Made by a program: the position numbers and the translations under genes | In this document: piece after piece, positions 13,828-21,712 of the stretch | Numbering within the stretch: the first letter of the stretch is position 1 | Layout: every line of letters starts with the position of its first letter | Assembly: GCA_032111745.1 (NCBI GenBank) | Contig: JAULUH010000231.1 | Location: forward strand, 1 to 25,703 | Direction of reading: 5' to 3' | Origin: JAULUH01 sp032111745 | GTDB taxonomy: Bacteria; Chloroflexota; Anaerolineae; JAAEKA01 | Length of the DNA: 25,703 nucleotides | Notes under the pieces: generated by a model | The model's input: only the letters and a program-made list of their open reading frames with translations | What the model was told of the DNA's origin: nothing | The model's database searches: none

Positions 13828-14253
13828 GTGAGCGTTTCCATCCCGGAAAACCACGTAGATCTGTTGGAGCGGCCGATTCATGCCGTCCTGACGACGATGA
13901 TGCCCGATGGGCAGCCGCAGTCCAGCATGGTGTGGTGCGACTACGATGGAGAGTATGTGCTTGTCAGCACAACCCTGGAGCGGCAGAAGGGCAGGAACAT
14001 GGCGGCTAATCCCAAGGTCACCCTGCTGGTGATCGATCCGGAAGATGGCAGCCGGTACCTTGAGGTGCGGGGTGAGGTGGTTGAGATGAGCCAGGAGGGT
14101 GCAGTCGAGCTGGCCGACCGGCTGACCCGGTACTATACTGGCAAGCAGCACTTCTACGGAGACATCTATCCTGTAGAGCAGCAACGCGAGGAGACGCGCG
14201 TGGTGTGCCGGATCAGGCCGGTGAAGACAACGGTGGACGCAATCTTCAAGTGA
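13828..14253 (+). CDS. PPOX-class F420-dependent oxidoreductase, copy 2
   Basis: I chose GTG 13828 because GAAAGGAG (13813-13820) lies 7 bp upstream; a longer frame from 13795 lacks this. The 141 residues align end to end with copy 1 (PENHVDLLERPIHAVLTTMM, QPQSSMVWCDYDG, GRNMAANPKVTLLVIDP, EVRGEVVEMSQEGAVE), at roughly half identical residues by eye. It is therefore an old tandem duplicate, not a recent one. The substrate is unknown; differences cluster in the strand after NPKVT and in the C-terminal loop (YYTGKQHFYGDIYP), where the substrate would sit. Confidence 0.87.
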   Translation: MSVSIPENHVDLLERPIHAVLTTMMPDGQPQSSMVWCDYDGEYVLVSTTLERQKGRNMAANPKVTLLVIDPEDGSRYLEVRGEVVEMSQEGAVELADRLTRYYTGKQHFYGDIYPVEQQREETRVVCRIRPVKTTVDAIFK

Positions 14254-14305
14254 GAGCGATGAACTTGAGCGCAGCTTGTGGACAGGCTGGCATCATGAAC
14301 GACCA

Positions 14306-14361
14306 GGGCATGAACGGCGGGGCGTGGCGGGCAGGGCTGCCACGCCCCGCCGTTCATGCCC
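14306..14361. repeat. Intergenic hairpin with 23-bp perfect arms
   Basis: The arm 14306-14328 (GGGCATGAACGGCGGGGCGT and TGGC) is exactly complementary to 14339-14361, with a 10-nt loop. The outer end reads GCCCCTAC on the right, the motif of GTAGGGGC-type dispersed intergenic palindromes. There is no T-run. A single-stranded copy would fold very stably just before the MDR gene. Confidence 0.85.
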
Positions 14362-14388
14362 CTACAATGCAAACGGAAGACGTGTAGC

Positions 14389-15363
14389 ATGATCTATCGC
14401 AGCGTCGTGGCAACGCGGACGGGCCCACCGGAAGTGCTCCAGGTGGTCGAGAACGAGCTGCGGGCGCCGGCCAGGGGGGAGGTGCGGATCAGGGTACTGG
14501 CCGCGGCGGTGTGCCGGCCGGATATCACGGTGCGCACTGGCGAGTCGCTGTACAGCGGGACACCGCTGGGTAAGAAGCCGCCGTTCGTGCCGGGGTATGC
14601 CGTGATCGGCGACGTCGACGCGTCGGGCGAGGGGGCCAGCGGGGTTGCGGTGGGCGACCGGGTAGGCGTGTTGACGGTCACGGGGGGTTATACCGAGATC
14701 CTCTATTGGCGCAGTGACCGCCTGATCCCGGTCCCGCGCACGGTGGATCCGGCGGAGGCGGTCACCCTGGTCCTGAACTACGTGGCGGCGTACCAGGCCT
14801 TGCACCGGGCGGCGAAGGTCAGGCCAGGTGAGACGGCGTTGATCATCGGCGCCAGCGGCGGCATCGGCACGGCCCTCTTGCAGTTGGGCCGGCTGGCCGG
14901 GCTGAAGATGTACGGGGTCGCGTCCGGGAGCAAGCAGGACCTCGTGGCAGGCCTGGGCGCGGTGCCGATCGACTACCGCACGCAGGACTTCGTGGCCGTG
15001 ATGCGGGCGGCGGAGCCTCAGGGAATCGACGTCGCGATCGACGGCATGATGCGCCTGGAGACCGTCAAGGGTAGCCTGGCGCTGGTGCGCCGCGGGGGAA
15101 GGCTGGTGGGCTATGGCGAGCCCGCCGGGCTGGGCACCCTGGCGCGCATCCTGGGGACCATGGCCGCAGCCAGGCTGCGCCCGGACGGCAAGTCCTTCAA
15201 GCTCTACGGCACGTCCTCCTACTTTCTGTTCGACAGGCAGCCCTATATGGAGGACTGGGCCGCGCTGTTCCGGCTGCTGGAGGAGCGCCAGATCGAGCCC
15301 GTCATCATGCAGAGGTTCCCCATCCTGGAGGCGGCCAGGGCCAATGAGCTCCTGGAGAGCTGA
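14389..15363 (+). CDS. Zinc-free MDR oxidoreductase (quinone reductase type), tail lost to TGA
   Basis: The start at ATG 14389 gives 324 residues beginning MIYRSVVATRTGPPEVLQVV. The first half is the GroES-like domain. The glycine-rich NAD(P)-binding loop is GASGGIG (154-160) in a Rossmann fold with GGRLVGYG later. The catalytic zinc Cys/His set of alcohol dehydrogenases is missing, as in quinone reductases. The frame ends ...ANELLES then TGA (15361-15363). It then continues as KVVGNVVLITPELI to TGA 15406-15408, which is the expected family C-terminus. One base change (GGA or CGA to TGA) therefore removes the last 15 residues, including a core strand. The gene may be newly inactivated. Confidence 0.85.
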   Translation: MIYRSVVATRTGPPEVLQVVENELRAPARGEVRIRVLAAAVCRPDITVRTGESLYSGTPLGKKPPFVPGYAVIGDVDASGEGASGVAVGDRVGVLTVTGGYTEILYWRSDRLIPVPRTVDPAEAVTLVLNYVAAYQALHRAAKVRPGETALIIGASGGIGTALLQLGRLAGLKMYGVASGSKQDLVAGLGAVPIDYRTQDFVAVMRAAEPQGIDVAIDGMMRLETVKGSLALVRRGGRLVGYGEPAGLGTLARILGTMAAARLRPDGKSFKLYGTSSYFLFDRQPYMEDWAALFRLLEERQIEPVIMQRFPILEAARANELLES

Positions 15364-15420
15364 AAGGTCGTGGGCAACGTGGTTTTGATAACACCCGAGC
15401 TGATTTGATGCCAGGGTTGC

Positions 15421-15449
15421 TTGACCAGCCCTTGAGTTCTGCCTATAAT
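15421..15449 (+). promoter_or_regulatory. Consensus promoter of the sugar ABC operon
   Basis: TTGACC (15421-15426) is followed by a 17-bp spacer and a perfect TATAAT (15444-15449). Transcription should start near 15456, leaving a leader of about 230 nt before the lipoprotein gene. Confidence 0.8.
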
Positions 15450-15455
15450 CGTCAC

Positions 15456-15689
15456 AAGGCATCAGGCTAAGGTTGGATTTGCCGGCAGCTGTCGGGAGAA
15501 CAGCACGTGGCGCGGGCTGGTGGGGAGGCAGGAGGTTGAGACTATCGTCACCTCTTTAGGAGGTGCTCGCTGGCGGGTGCGTCTCACTGCCGGCGAGTCT
15601 TCGCTAGTGACGACCGCGCAAAGGCGCAAGCCAACGTGTCTGGCGTTGGCGAGGTTAACCCCCATGTCCAGTGGAATAGGAGCAAGGTC
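15456..15689 (+). promoter_or_regulatory. Structured 5' leader of the sugar ABC operon
   Basis: The leader has CACCTC (15549-15554) with GAGGTG (15560-15565), a 9-bp stem CTCGCTGGC (15566-15574) with 15589-15597, and GCCAACG (15630-15636) with CGTTGGC (15644-15650). TCGTCAC (15545-15551) can instead pair with GTGACGA (15607-15613), which competes with the first hairpin. I could not match it to a known riboswitch class. No other gene lies in 15409-15689. Confidence 0.5.
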
Positions 15690-17045
15690 ATGAACCAACA
15701 CATCCGCCAACTACTCCTGGTAGTCCTGATCATGCTGCTGGCAGGACTCAGCGCCTGCCAGCCGCCGGTGGTGCCCGCTACCGCGCCGGCGCCGGCGGGC
15801 GAAGAACCGGCCACGCCAGAGCCGGCTGCCGAGGAGCCCGGCACCGTGGTCCTGCGCGCCGGCACAGGCGATAGCGGCGAGGGCCTCAACCCGCACCAGA
15901 GCATCATCGGCGACTTCGAGGATCAGAACCCCGGCATCCTGATCCAGCTGGAGGCGATCGCCGGCCGTGACTACTATACCCGCATCCTGACCCAGATCGC
16001 CGCCGACCGGGCGCCGGATGTCATGAATATCGGCGACGACGCGGTACCTTCCTTCGTGGGCAAGGGCGCGTTCCTGCCCCTGGACGAATGCCTCGACAGC
16101 CTGGGCTTCGACACCGGCGTCTATCTGCCGGGGCTGCTGGAACCGGGCACGGTGGACGGCCAGCTGTACTTCCTGCCCAAGGACTACTCGACCCTGGGGG
16201 TGTACTACAACAAGGCCATCTTCGACGCGGCCGGCGTGCCCTATCCGGAGGCAGGCTGGACGTGGGATGACCTGCTGGCCACGGCCCAGGCGCTGACGCA
16301 GGATTCGGACGGCGACGGCCAGACCGACATCTACGGCGTCCAGCTGCCCGCCAACTGGACCACGGGCTTCGAGTACTGGGTGGCGGCGGCGGGCGGCAGC
16401 CTGATCAGCGAGGACGGTGCCTCCTACGTAGGCTACATGGACTCGCCCGAGACCATCGCGGCGGCCCAGTTCTACGGCGACCTCTACAACGAATATGGCG
16501 TGGCGCCACCCCCGGCCGACCTGAGCGCGTTCGGGGGCGGCAACAGCGAGTTCGACAACGGCCAGGCCGCCATGCGCCTGTTTGGCCGCTGGCCGCAGGC
16601 TGGGATGCGCAACAACCCCAACATCGACCTCGGCGTGGTGGGCACGCCCTCCGGCGCAATGGATGCCAACATCCTGTTCTGGGGTGGCTTCGGCATCTCC
16701 TCCACCACTGATAACCTGCTGGAGGCCTGCAAGTTCCTGAGCTACTACGCGGGCCCCGAGGCGGCCAAGACCTGGAAGGACTGGGCGCTGCCGGCGGCGA
16801 TCGAGGTGGCGGAGTCGCCCGAAGTAGCGGGCGATCCCTTCAACGCGGTGTGGATCGACGAGTTGGGCAAGCTAAAGCCCCGGGCCTATACATTCACGCC
16901 CTACTGGAACGAGACCGCAGACCCGGCGCTGCGTAAGGCGCTGGAGACCATCCTGATAGATCCCGAGGCTGACGTGGCTGCCGTGATGCAGCAGGCGGCC
17001 CAGGAAGCCCAGGAGGCCCTGGACGAGCTGCTGGCGGAACAGTAG
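15690..17045 (+). CDS. Sugar ABC transporter substrate-binding lipoprotein (CUT1)
   Basis: ATG 15690 has AGGAG at 15678-15682; the longer frame from 15636 has none. The 451 residues open with a lipoprotein signal and lipobox LSAC, so Cys23 is lipidated after cleavage. A Pro/Ala/Glu linker (24-50) leads to a type 1 extracellular binding domain (family 1 of sugar-binding proteins) with DVMNIGDDAVPSFV, YNKAIFDAAGVPYPEAGWTW and AAMRLFGRWPQAGMRNN. It captures a sugar or oligosaccharide for the two permeases that follow. The substrate cannot be told from sequence. Transcription should start at the promoter 15421-15449. Confidence 0.92.
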   Translation: MNQHIRQLLLVVLIMLLAGLSACQPPVVPATAPAPAGEEPATPEPAAEEPGTVVLRAGTGDSGEGLNPHQSIIGDFEDQNPGILIQLEAIAGRDYYTRILTQIAADRAPDVMNIGDDAVPSFVGKGAFLPLDECLDSLGFDTGVYLPGLLEPGTVDGQLYFLPKDYSTLGVYYNKAIFDAAGVPYPEAGWTWDDLLATAQALTQDSDGDGQTDIYGVQLPANWTTGFEYWVAAAGGSLISEDGASYVGYMDSPETIAAAQFYGDLYNEYGVAPPPADLSAFGGGNSEFDNGQAAMRLFGRWPQAGMRNNPNIDLGVVGTPSGAMDANILFWGGFGISSTTDNLLEACKFLSYYAGPEAAKTWKDWALPAAIEVAESPEVAGDPFNAVWIDELGKLKPRAYTFTPYWNETADPALRKALETILIDPEADVAAVMQQAAQEAQEALDELLAEQ

Positions 17046-17060
17046 GTAGCAGCGGACCGT

Positions 17061-17124
17061 GGCCACGAATTGCACGCATGTCGCCGCAGCCCTCGCCTAC
17101 GTGAGGGCCGTGCAATTCGTGGCC
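17061..17124. repeat. Hairpin element inside the sugar ABC operon
   Basis: GGCCACGAATTGCACG (17061-17076) pairs exactly with 17109-17124, and an inner GCCCTC (17089-17094) pairs with GAGGGC (17103-17108). It fills nearly the whole gap between the binding-protein and permease genes. The 'cacgaattgcacg' arm resembles dispersed repeats that I recall from Chloroflexota and Bacteroidota. In this position it could protect the upstream mRNA and lower permease expression. Confidence 0.8.
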
Positions 17125-17136
17125 GGTTCCTGAGCT

Positions 17137-18042
17137 ATGGCCCGCATGAGTCGCGCCCGCCGCCGGGAGGCGCTGGCGTTCTATCTGATCATATCCCCCT
17201 GGCTGATTGGCTTCATCTTCCTCACGGTGGGGCCGATGCTCTATTCGCTTTACATCAGCTTCACACGCTGGGACCTTTTGACGGACCCGGTGTGGGTCGG
17301 CCTGCGCAACTACACCGTCAAGATGCCCAACGACGAGCGATTCTGGCAGGCGCTGAAGGTGACGGTGCTGTATACCATGATCTACGTGCCGCTTGAGCTG
17401 ATCGGCGGGCTGGCGCTGGCCCTGCTGGTGCAGAACCGGATTCGCGGCATCCGGGTGTTCCGGACCGTGTTCTACCTGCCCACGGTGCTGGCCGGCGTGG
17501 CCTTCGTGGTAGTATGGCTGTGGATGCTGGACCCGCGCGGCGGGCTGGTCAACCTGATCCTGGCCCAGGTGGGCATCGTGGGGCCGCGCTGGCTGTTGGA
17601 TCCCGACTGGGCGCTGCCCGCGCTGATCATGATGAGCTTCTGGGGCTGGGGGCGGGCCATGGTGATCTACCTGGCTGGCCTGCAGGCCATTCCGGGGGAG
17701 CTGTACGAGGCAGCGGCCATCGACGGCGCCGGGGGCTGGACGCGTTTTTGGCGGATCACCCTGCCCCTGCTGACGCCGACGATCTTCTTCAACCTGATCC
17801 TGAGCATCATCAGCACCTTCCAGACCTTTACCAACGCGTTCGTGGCCACCAACGGGGGCCCGCTGGACGCCACCCTGTTCTACGTGCTCTACCTCTATAA
17901 ACGGGCCTTCGAGTTCCTGGACATGGGCTATGCGTCGGCGTTGGCCTGGGTGCTGTTTGCGATCGTGCTGGGGCTGACGCTACTAGTGCTGCGCTCCCAG
18001 CGCTTCTGGGTCTTCTACGCCGGAGAGCGGGCCGATGGATGA
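17137..18042 (+). CDS. Sugar ABC transporter permease, MalF/UgpA type
   Basis: The 301 residues have six hydrophobic segments, beginning with FYLIISPWLIGFIFLTVG. The EAA loop that docks on the ATPase is GELYEAAAIDGAGGWTRFWR (from residue 187). This is the first of the paired CUT1 permeases. The start is ATG 17137, with a second ATG at 17146; neither has a strong ribosome site, which fits lower expression than the lipoprotein. It overlaps the next permease by 8 nt. Confidence 0.93.
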   Translation: MARMSRARRREALAFYLIISPWLIGFIFLTVGPMLYSLYISFTRWDLLTDPVWVGLRNYTVKMPNDERFWQALKVTVLYTMIYVPLELIGGLALALLVQNRIRGIRVFRTVFYLPTVLAGVAFVVVWLWMLDPRGGLVNLILAQVGIVGPRWLLDPDWALPALIMMSFWGWGRAMVIYLAGLQAIPGELYEAAAIDGAGGWTRFWRITLPLLTPTIFFNLILSIISTFQTFTNAFVATNGGPLDATLFYVLYLYKRAFEFLDMGYASALAWVLFAIVLGLTLLVLRSQRFWVFYAGERADG

Positions 18043-18892
18043 GGAGCGCAACGAGACCCACATCATGCAGCTGCGCGGCCGGCGGCTGGTGCTGCGCTAC
18101 CTGATGCTGGCGGCAGCGGCGGTGCTGTTCCTGGCGCCTCTGTACTGGATGATTTCCTCCTCGCTAAAGCCAGAGTACCAGGTCTTCGCGCGGCCGCCGG
18201 TGTGGTGGCCCAACCCGCCGCGCTGGCAGAACTATCCGGAGGCCCTGACCAGGCTGCCGTTCGGTCGCTATGCGGTCAACACCCTGATCATTGCCGTCCT
18301 GTCCGTGATCGGATACACGCTCTCGTGCACGCTGGTAGCCTATGGGTTTGCCCGGCTGCGGGCGCCGGGCAAGGATGCGCTGTTCGTGCTGGTGTTGGCC
18401 ACGCTGATGCTGCCCTACCCGGTGGTGATGATCCCGCAGTACGTGATCTTCTCAGAGCTGAACCTGGTCAACACCTTCTGGCCTTTGATCCTGCCGGCGT
18501 TTCTGGCCAGTCCCTTCTACATTTTCCTGTTGCGGCAGTTTTTCTTGCAGATCCCACCCGACCTGGAGGATGCCGCGCGCATCGACGGCGCCAACATCTT
18601 GCAGACCATCTGGTATGTGATGTTGCCGCTGGCGCGGCCGGCCATGGTCGTAGTGGCCATTTTCTCCTTCCAGTTCGCCTGGAACGACTTCCTGGCCCCG
18701 CTGATCTACCTGCAGGACCAGTCCAAGTACACCCTGATGCTGGGGCTGAGCTTCTTCCGCAGCTCCTTCCAGGTCAACTGGGCCTATCTGATGGCAGCGT
18801 CGCTGACCATCGCGCTGCCGGTCATCCTGCTCTTCTTCATTGCCCAGCGGGAGTTCGTGGAGGGAATCACGGTGGGCGGGATCAAGCAGTGA
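18035..18892 (+). CDS. Sugar ABC transporter permease, MalG/UgpE type
   Basis: The 285-residue partner permease has six membrane segments and the EAA loop DLEDAARIDGANILQTIWYV (from about residue 175). Its start overlaps the first permease. It ends with EFVEGITVGGIKQ, a usual CUT1 permease terminus. No ATPase gene follows, so the pair probably shares an MsmK/UgpC-like ATPase encoded elsewhere, as many CUT1 systems do. Confidence 0.93.
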   Translation: MDEERNETHIMQLRGRRLVLRYLMLAAAAVLFLAPLYWMISSSLKPEYQVFARPPVWWPNPPRWQNYPEALTRLPFGRYAVNTLIIAVLSVIGYTLSCTLVAYGFARLRAPGKDALFVLVLATLMLPYPVVMIPQYVIFSELNLVNTFWPLILPAFLASPFYIFLLRQFFLQIPPDLEDAARIDGANILQTIWYVMLPLARPAMVVVAIFSFQFAWNDFLAPLIYLQDQSKYTLMLGLSFFRSSFQVNWAYLMAASLTIALPVILLFFIAQREFVEGITVGGIKQ

Positions 18893-18939
18893 GGACGATG
18901 CCGGCAGGGGCGCGGAACAGCCCCACCATGAGGTAAGCA

Positions 18940-20106
18940 ATGAGCACACACGACATGGATCCCGGCGATCCCCATCCACACGAGCACGAGCATCACAGCC
19001 ACAACGGGCATAGCCATGATCACGATGGGCACAGCCACGACGGGCAAGCCGGGCACGAGCATGACCACCCATCCGGGCCGCTGGGCTGGATCGCCTCGGT
19101 ATTTCATATTGGTGGCCACAGCCACGCCGAGCAGAAGCTGGTGGCTGACCCGGCGTTTGCTGGCAGCCAGGAGGGCATCCGCACGGTGTGGCTGGCCCTG
19201 GGCCTGTTGTTGCTGACGACGGCGATCCAGGTGGCGATCTACCTGCTGAGCAACAGCGTGGCCCTGCTGGCCGACACGGTGCACAACCTGGGGGATGCCC
19301 TGAACTCGATTCCGTTGCTGATCGCCTTCTACCTGGCCCGGCGCCGGCCGACCCGGCGGTACACGTACGGCTACCACCGGGCCGAGGACGTGGCCGGGGT
19401 GTTGATCGTGCTCTCGATCATCTTCAGTGCTGCTTATATCTTCTACGAGTCCATCAACAAGTTCTTCAACCCCAGCGAGGTCACCAACCTGGGCGCGGTG
19501 GCCGCGGCCGCTGTGGTGGGGTTCCTGGGCAACGAGGCGGTGGCCCTGCTGCAGATCCGCACCGGGCGCAGGATCGGCTCGGCCGCGCTGGTGGCGGATG
19601 GACAGCATGCCCGCACGGACGGGCTGACGTCGCTGGCGGTGCTGGTGGCGGCGGCCGGGGTGTGGCTGGGCTTTCCCTTCCTGGATCCGATCATCGGCAT
19701 CTTGATTGGGATTGCCATTCTGTTCATCACGTGGGATGCCACCAGGACCATCTGGTATCGCCTGATGGACGCCGTGGAGCCGGAGCTCTACGACCAGGCG
19801 ATGGCGGTGGCCCAGGAGCAGGCCAGGCACCACGACGGCCTGGAGGAGATTCGCCGGCTGCGCCTGCGCTGGATGGGGCACCGGCTGCACGCAGACCTGC
19901 ACGTGGCGGTGCAGCCGGGGCTGACCACAGCGCAGGGACACGACCTGGCCGAGCAGGTGCGGACGGGGCTGTTCGAGGCTATACCGCTGCTGGCGGAGGC
20001 CATCGTGCACGTGGAGCCCTGGTCGGCTGATCCTGACGATTACCACCGGGCGACGCTGCACCGGGAGCCGGTGCCGCGGCCGATACGGGAGGCGGCGGCG
20101 GGATGA
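18940..20106 (+). CDS. Zinc-type cation diffusion facilitator with His-rich N-terminus
   Basis: The 388-residue CDF exporter carries a 45-residue tail with about 14 His (HEHEHHSHNGHSHDHDGHSH region, 14-33) that can collect metal before transport. The transport-site residues are His115 and Asp119 (ADTVHNLGD) and His223 and Asp227 (ADGQHARTD). A His-Asp/His-Asp set points to Zn2+, exchanged for protons, as in ZitB. Six membrane helices precede a cytoplasmic ferredoxin-like domain (about 280-370). A GAGG ribosome site lies at about 18930. It begins 47 bp after the permease without a terminator, so it may be co-transcribed, though its function is separate. Confidence 0.92.
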   Translation: MSTHDMDPGDPHPHEHEHHSHNGHSHDHDGHSHDGQAGHEHDHPSGPLGWIASVFHIGGHSHAEQKLVADPAFAGSQEGIRTVWLALGLLLLTTAIQVAIYLLSNSVALLADTVHNLGDALNSIPLLIAFYLARRRPTRRYTYGYHRAEDVAGVLIVLSIIFSAAYIFYESINKFFNPSEVTNLGAVAAAAVVGFLGNEAVALLQIRTGRRIGSAALVADGQHARTDGLTSLAVLVAAAGVWLGFPFLDPIIGILIGIAILFITWDATRTIWYRLMDAVEPELYDQAMAVAQEQARHHDGLEEIRRLRLRWMGHRLHADLHVAVQPGLTTAQGHDLAEQVRTGLFEAIPLLAEAIVHVEPWSADPDDYHRATLHREPVPRPIREAAAG

Positions 20107-20149
20107 GAGGGCGGCCTGTGAGATACCAATCGACTAAGCGGAGGTGGCA

Positions 20150-20665
20150 GTGAGTCTGAGAGTCTTGGTGGCCTATGCCACGAAGTACGGCGCTACGGCG
20201 GAGATCGCCGAGAGAATTGGCCAGACGTTGCGGGAGGCGGATTTGCCTGCCGACGTGCGGCCGGCGCAGGAGGTCGCCGACCTGACGCCGTACGGAGCGG
20301 TTGTCCTGGGCAGCGCCGTGTACATTGGTCGATGGCGCAAGGAGGCGGCCGAGTTCTTGCAGGTCCACGAGGATGCGCTGGCCCAGAGGCCGGTGTGGTT
20401 GTTTTCCAGCGGGCCAACTGGCGAGGGGGATCCGGTGGCGTTGCTGCAGGGCTGGCGCCTCCCCGGCCAGCTGCAGCCCATTGCCGACCGCATCTGCCCC
20501 CGCGATATTGCCGTGTTTCACGGGGCAGTGGATCTGCAAAGACTGAACTTCATGGAGAAATGGATGTTCCAAAACGTCAAATCGGCGGTCGGCGACTTCC
20601 GGGATTGGGATGCCATCACGGCGTGGGCGACGGGGATTGCGGATGCGCTGAGGGAGGAACGGTGA
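20150..20665 (+). CDS. Flavodoxin-domain protein, HemG/Flavodoxin_5-like
   Basis: I prefer GTG 20150 because GGAGG (20140-20144) lies 5 bp ahead; GTG 20144 overlaps that site. The 171 residues begin LRVLVAYATKYGATAEIAER, an FMN phosphate loop of the flavodoxin fold, and contain VVLGSAVYIGRWRKEAAEFL and VWLFSSGPTG. This is the protoporphyrinogen oxidase HemG / menaquinone-linked flavodoxin group. True HemG activity is uncertain, since many such proteins are of unknown role. It is the first of two flavodoxin-fold genes around a membrane protein. Confidence 0.85.
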   Translation: MSLRVLVAYATKYGATAEIAERIGQTLREADLPADVRPAQEVADLTPYGAVVLGSAVYIGRWRKEAAEFLQVHEDALAQRPVWLFSSGPTGEGDPVALLQGWRLPGQLQPIADRICPRDIAVFHGAVDLQRLNFMEKWMFQNVKSAVGDFRDWDAITAWATGIADALREER

Positions 20666-20670
20666 GAAGC

Positions 20671-20715
20671 GCGAGCAGGGAGAAACACGAACGCACGGAC
20701 GAACACAGACCGGTG
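20671..20715. repeat. Fragment of 'cacgaacgcacg' intergenic repeat
   Basis: Positions 20686-20697 read CACGAACGCACG, followed by GACGAACAC. The same 12-mer occurs at 24001-24012, and it belongs to the style of the CACGAAGG repeats at 2258-2384. It lies just after the first flavodoxin gene. Confidence 0.65.
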
Positions 20716-20750
20716 AATCGAGGATCTGGTGGTGGAAGCGAGGTGAAGAG

Positions 20751-21164
20751 TTGGCCACCACGACCGAGAGAGTAGCAGGCCTGGCGATCTGCTTTGTCCT
20801 GATCTTTCTGTTGGGCATCTGGCTGAGCCGTTTCGGCAGGCCTTACAACGTGGTGGCCTTGACAATCCACAAGCTGATCTCCCTGGCAGGGCTGGTCCTG
20901 CTGGGCGTGACTGTGGTGCAGGCGAACCAGGTGGTAGTGCTCGGCACAGCGGCAGTGATTGCCAGCGTGGCTACTGTTGTGCTCTTTGTGATTGCCATCA
21001 TCTCGGGCGGGCTGGTGAGCATGGACAGGCGCATGCCTCGGGCGGTACGGGCAACGCACTGGGTAACGCCATTTCTGACCCTCCTGGCCACGGAGGTGAC
21101 GCTCTGCCTGTTGCGACGAAACAGGTTGAACTTGGGGCCACTCAGGCCAGGCTGGAGGCCGTGA
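20751..21164 (+). CDS. Four-helix membrane protein of unknown function
   Basis: The frame opens at TTG 20751 behind a purine-rich AGGTGAAGAG. The 137 residues contain four hydrophobic helices (about 8-27, 33-57, 60-90 and 100-120). A histidine lies in or near two of them (IHK at about 40, THW at about 103), which could ligate heme as in cytochrome b561-like proteins; this is speculative. It lies between two flavodoxin-fold genes, so a role in membrane electron transfer fits the neighbourhood. I do not recognise the family. Confidence 0.7.
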   Translation: MATTTERVAGLAICFVLIFLLGIWLSRFGRPYNVVALTIHKLISLAGLVLLGVTVVQANQVVVLGTAAVIASVATVVLFVIAIISGGLVSMDRRMPRAVRATHWVTPFLTLLATEVTLCLLRRNRLNLGPLRPGWRP

Positions 21165-21199
21165 GGGCATGTGCAGAATGACCTAAGGAGAAGACGGCA

Positions 21200-21691
21200 A
21201 TGAAGGCTATTGTCATCTACGATTCCGTATATGGGAATACCGCACGGATCGCTGAGGCCATCGGCAGGGGGTTGGGCCAGGTGTTGGGAGCACCGGAAGA
21301 GGTGCGGGTAATGCGCATGGGCGAGGCCAATCCCGGGCAGCTGGCGGGGTTGGAGGTGCTGGTCGTCGGGTCACCGACCCATGGATTCAGGTCCACGCCG
21401 GGGATGCGCGACTTCTTGAAGGCCATCCCCAGGGATGCCCTGAAGGGTATCAGGGTAGCGGCCTTTGACACCAGGATGACCGAGGAGGAGATGCACTCCC
21501 ACGGTCCGGTGCTGGGCACGATGGTAGATATCTTTGGCTATGCCGCGCCGCGTATCTCGGATAGTCTGGCGAAGAAGGGCGGCGTGGTGGCGATGGTGCC
21601 GGAAGGCTTCTATGTGGGTGGGACGGAGGGACCGCTGCTGGAAGGTGAGCTGGAGCGGGCGGAGGAGTGGGGGAGAGGACTGCTGAACTAG
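21200..21691 (+). CDS. Flavodoxin
   Basis: ATG 21200 has TAAGGAGAA upstream. The 163 residues begin MKAIVIYDSVYGNTARIAEA, the FMN phosphate-binding loop (YDSVYGNT). They continue with VLVVGSPTHGF, the second FMN loop, and VAAFDTRM. Length and motifs are those of a stand-alone long-type flavodoxin-fold electron carrier or FMN-binding oxidoreductase. Its partner enzyme is unknown. It ends 21 bp before the convergent DUF433 gene. Confidence 0.9.
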   Translation: MKAIVIYDSVYGNTARIAEAIGRGLGQVLGAPEEVRVMRMGEANPGQLAGLEVLVVGSPTHGFRSTPGMRDFLKAIPRDALKGIRVAAFDTRMTEEEMHSHGPVLGTMVDIFGYAAPRISDSLAKKGGVVAMVPEGFYVGGTEGPLLEGELERAEEWGRGLLN

Positions 21692-21712
21692 ATGCGCGGT
21701 AGAGTTTGCGGC

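Noticed and set aside
15361..15363. Genetic recoding of TGA as glycine
   Set aside because: Many neighbouring genes use TGA as a normal stop and another case in the window is TAG, so point mutation or error is simpler.
14362..15462. 366-codon minus-strand frame opposite the MDR gene
   Set aside because: It is a mirror of a recognisable oxidoreductase, without ribosome site or motif.
15456..15689. Cobalamin, c-di-GMP or SAM riboswitch
   Set aside because: The helices are real but I could not find the conserved boxes of these classes.
18784..20061. 425-codon minus-strand frame opposite the CDF exporter
   Set aside because: The opposite strand encodes an intact CDF protein with His/Asp metal sites; this frame shows no domain.
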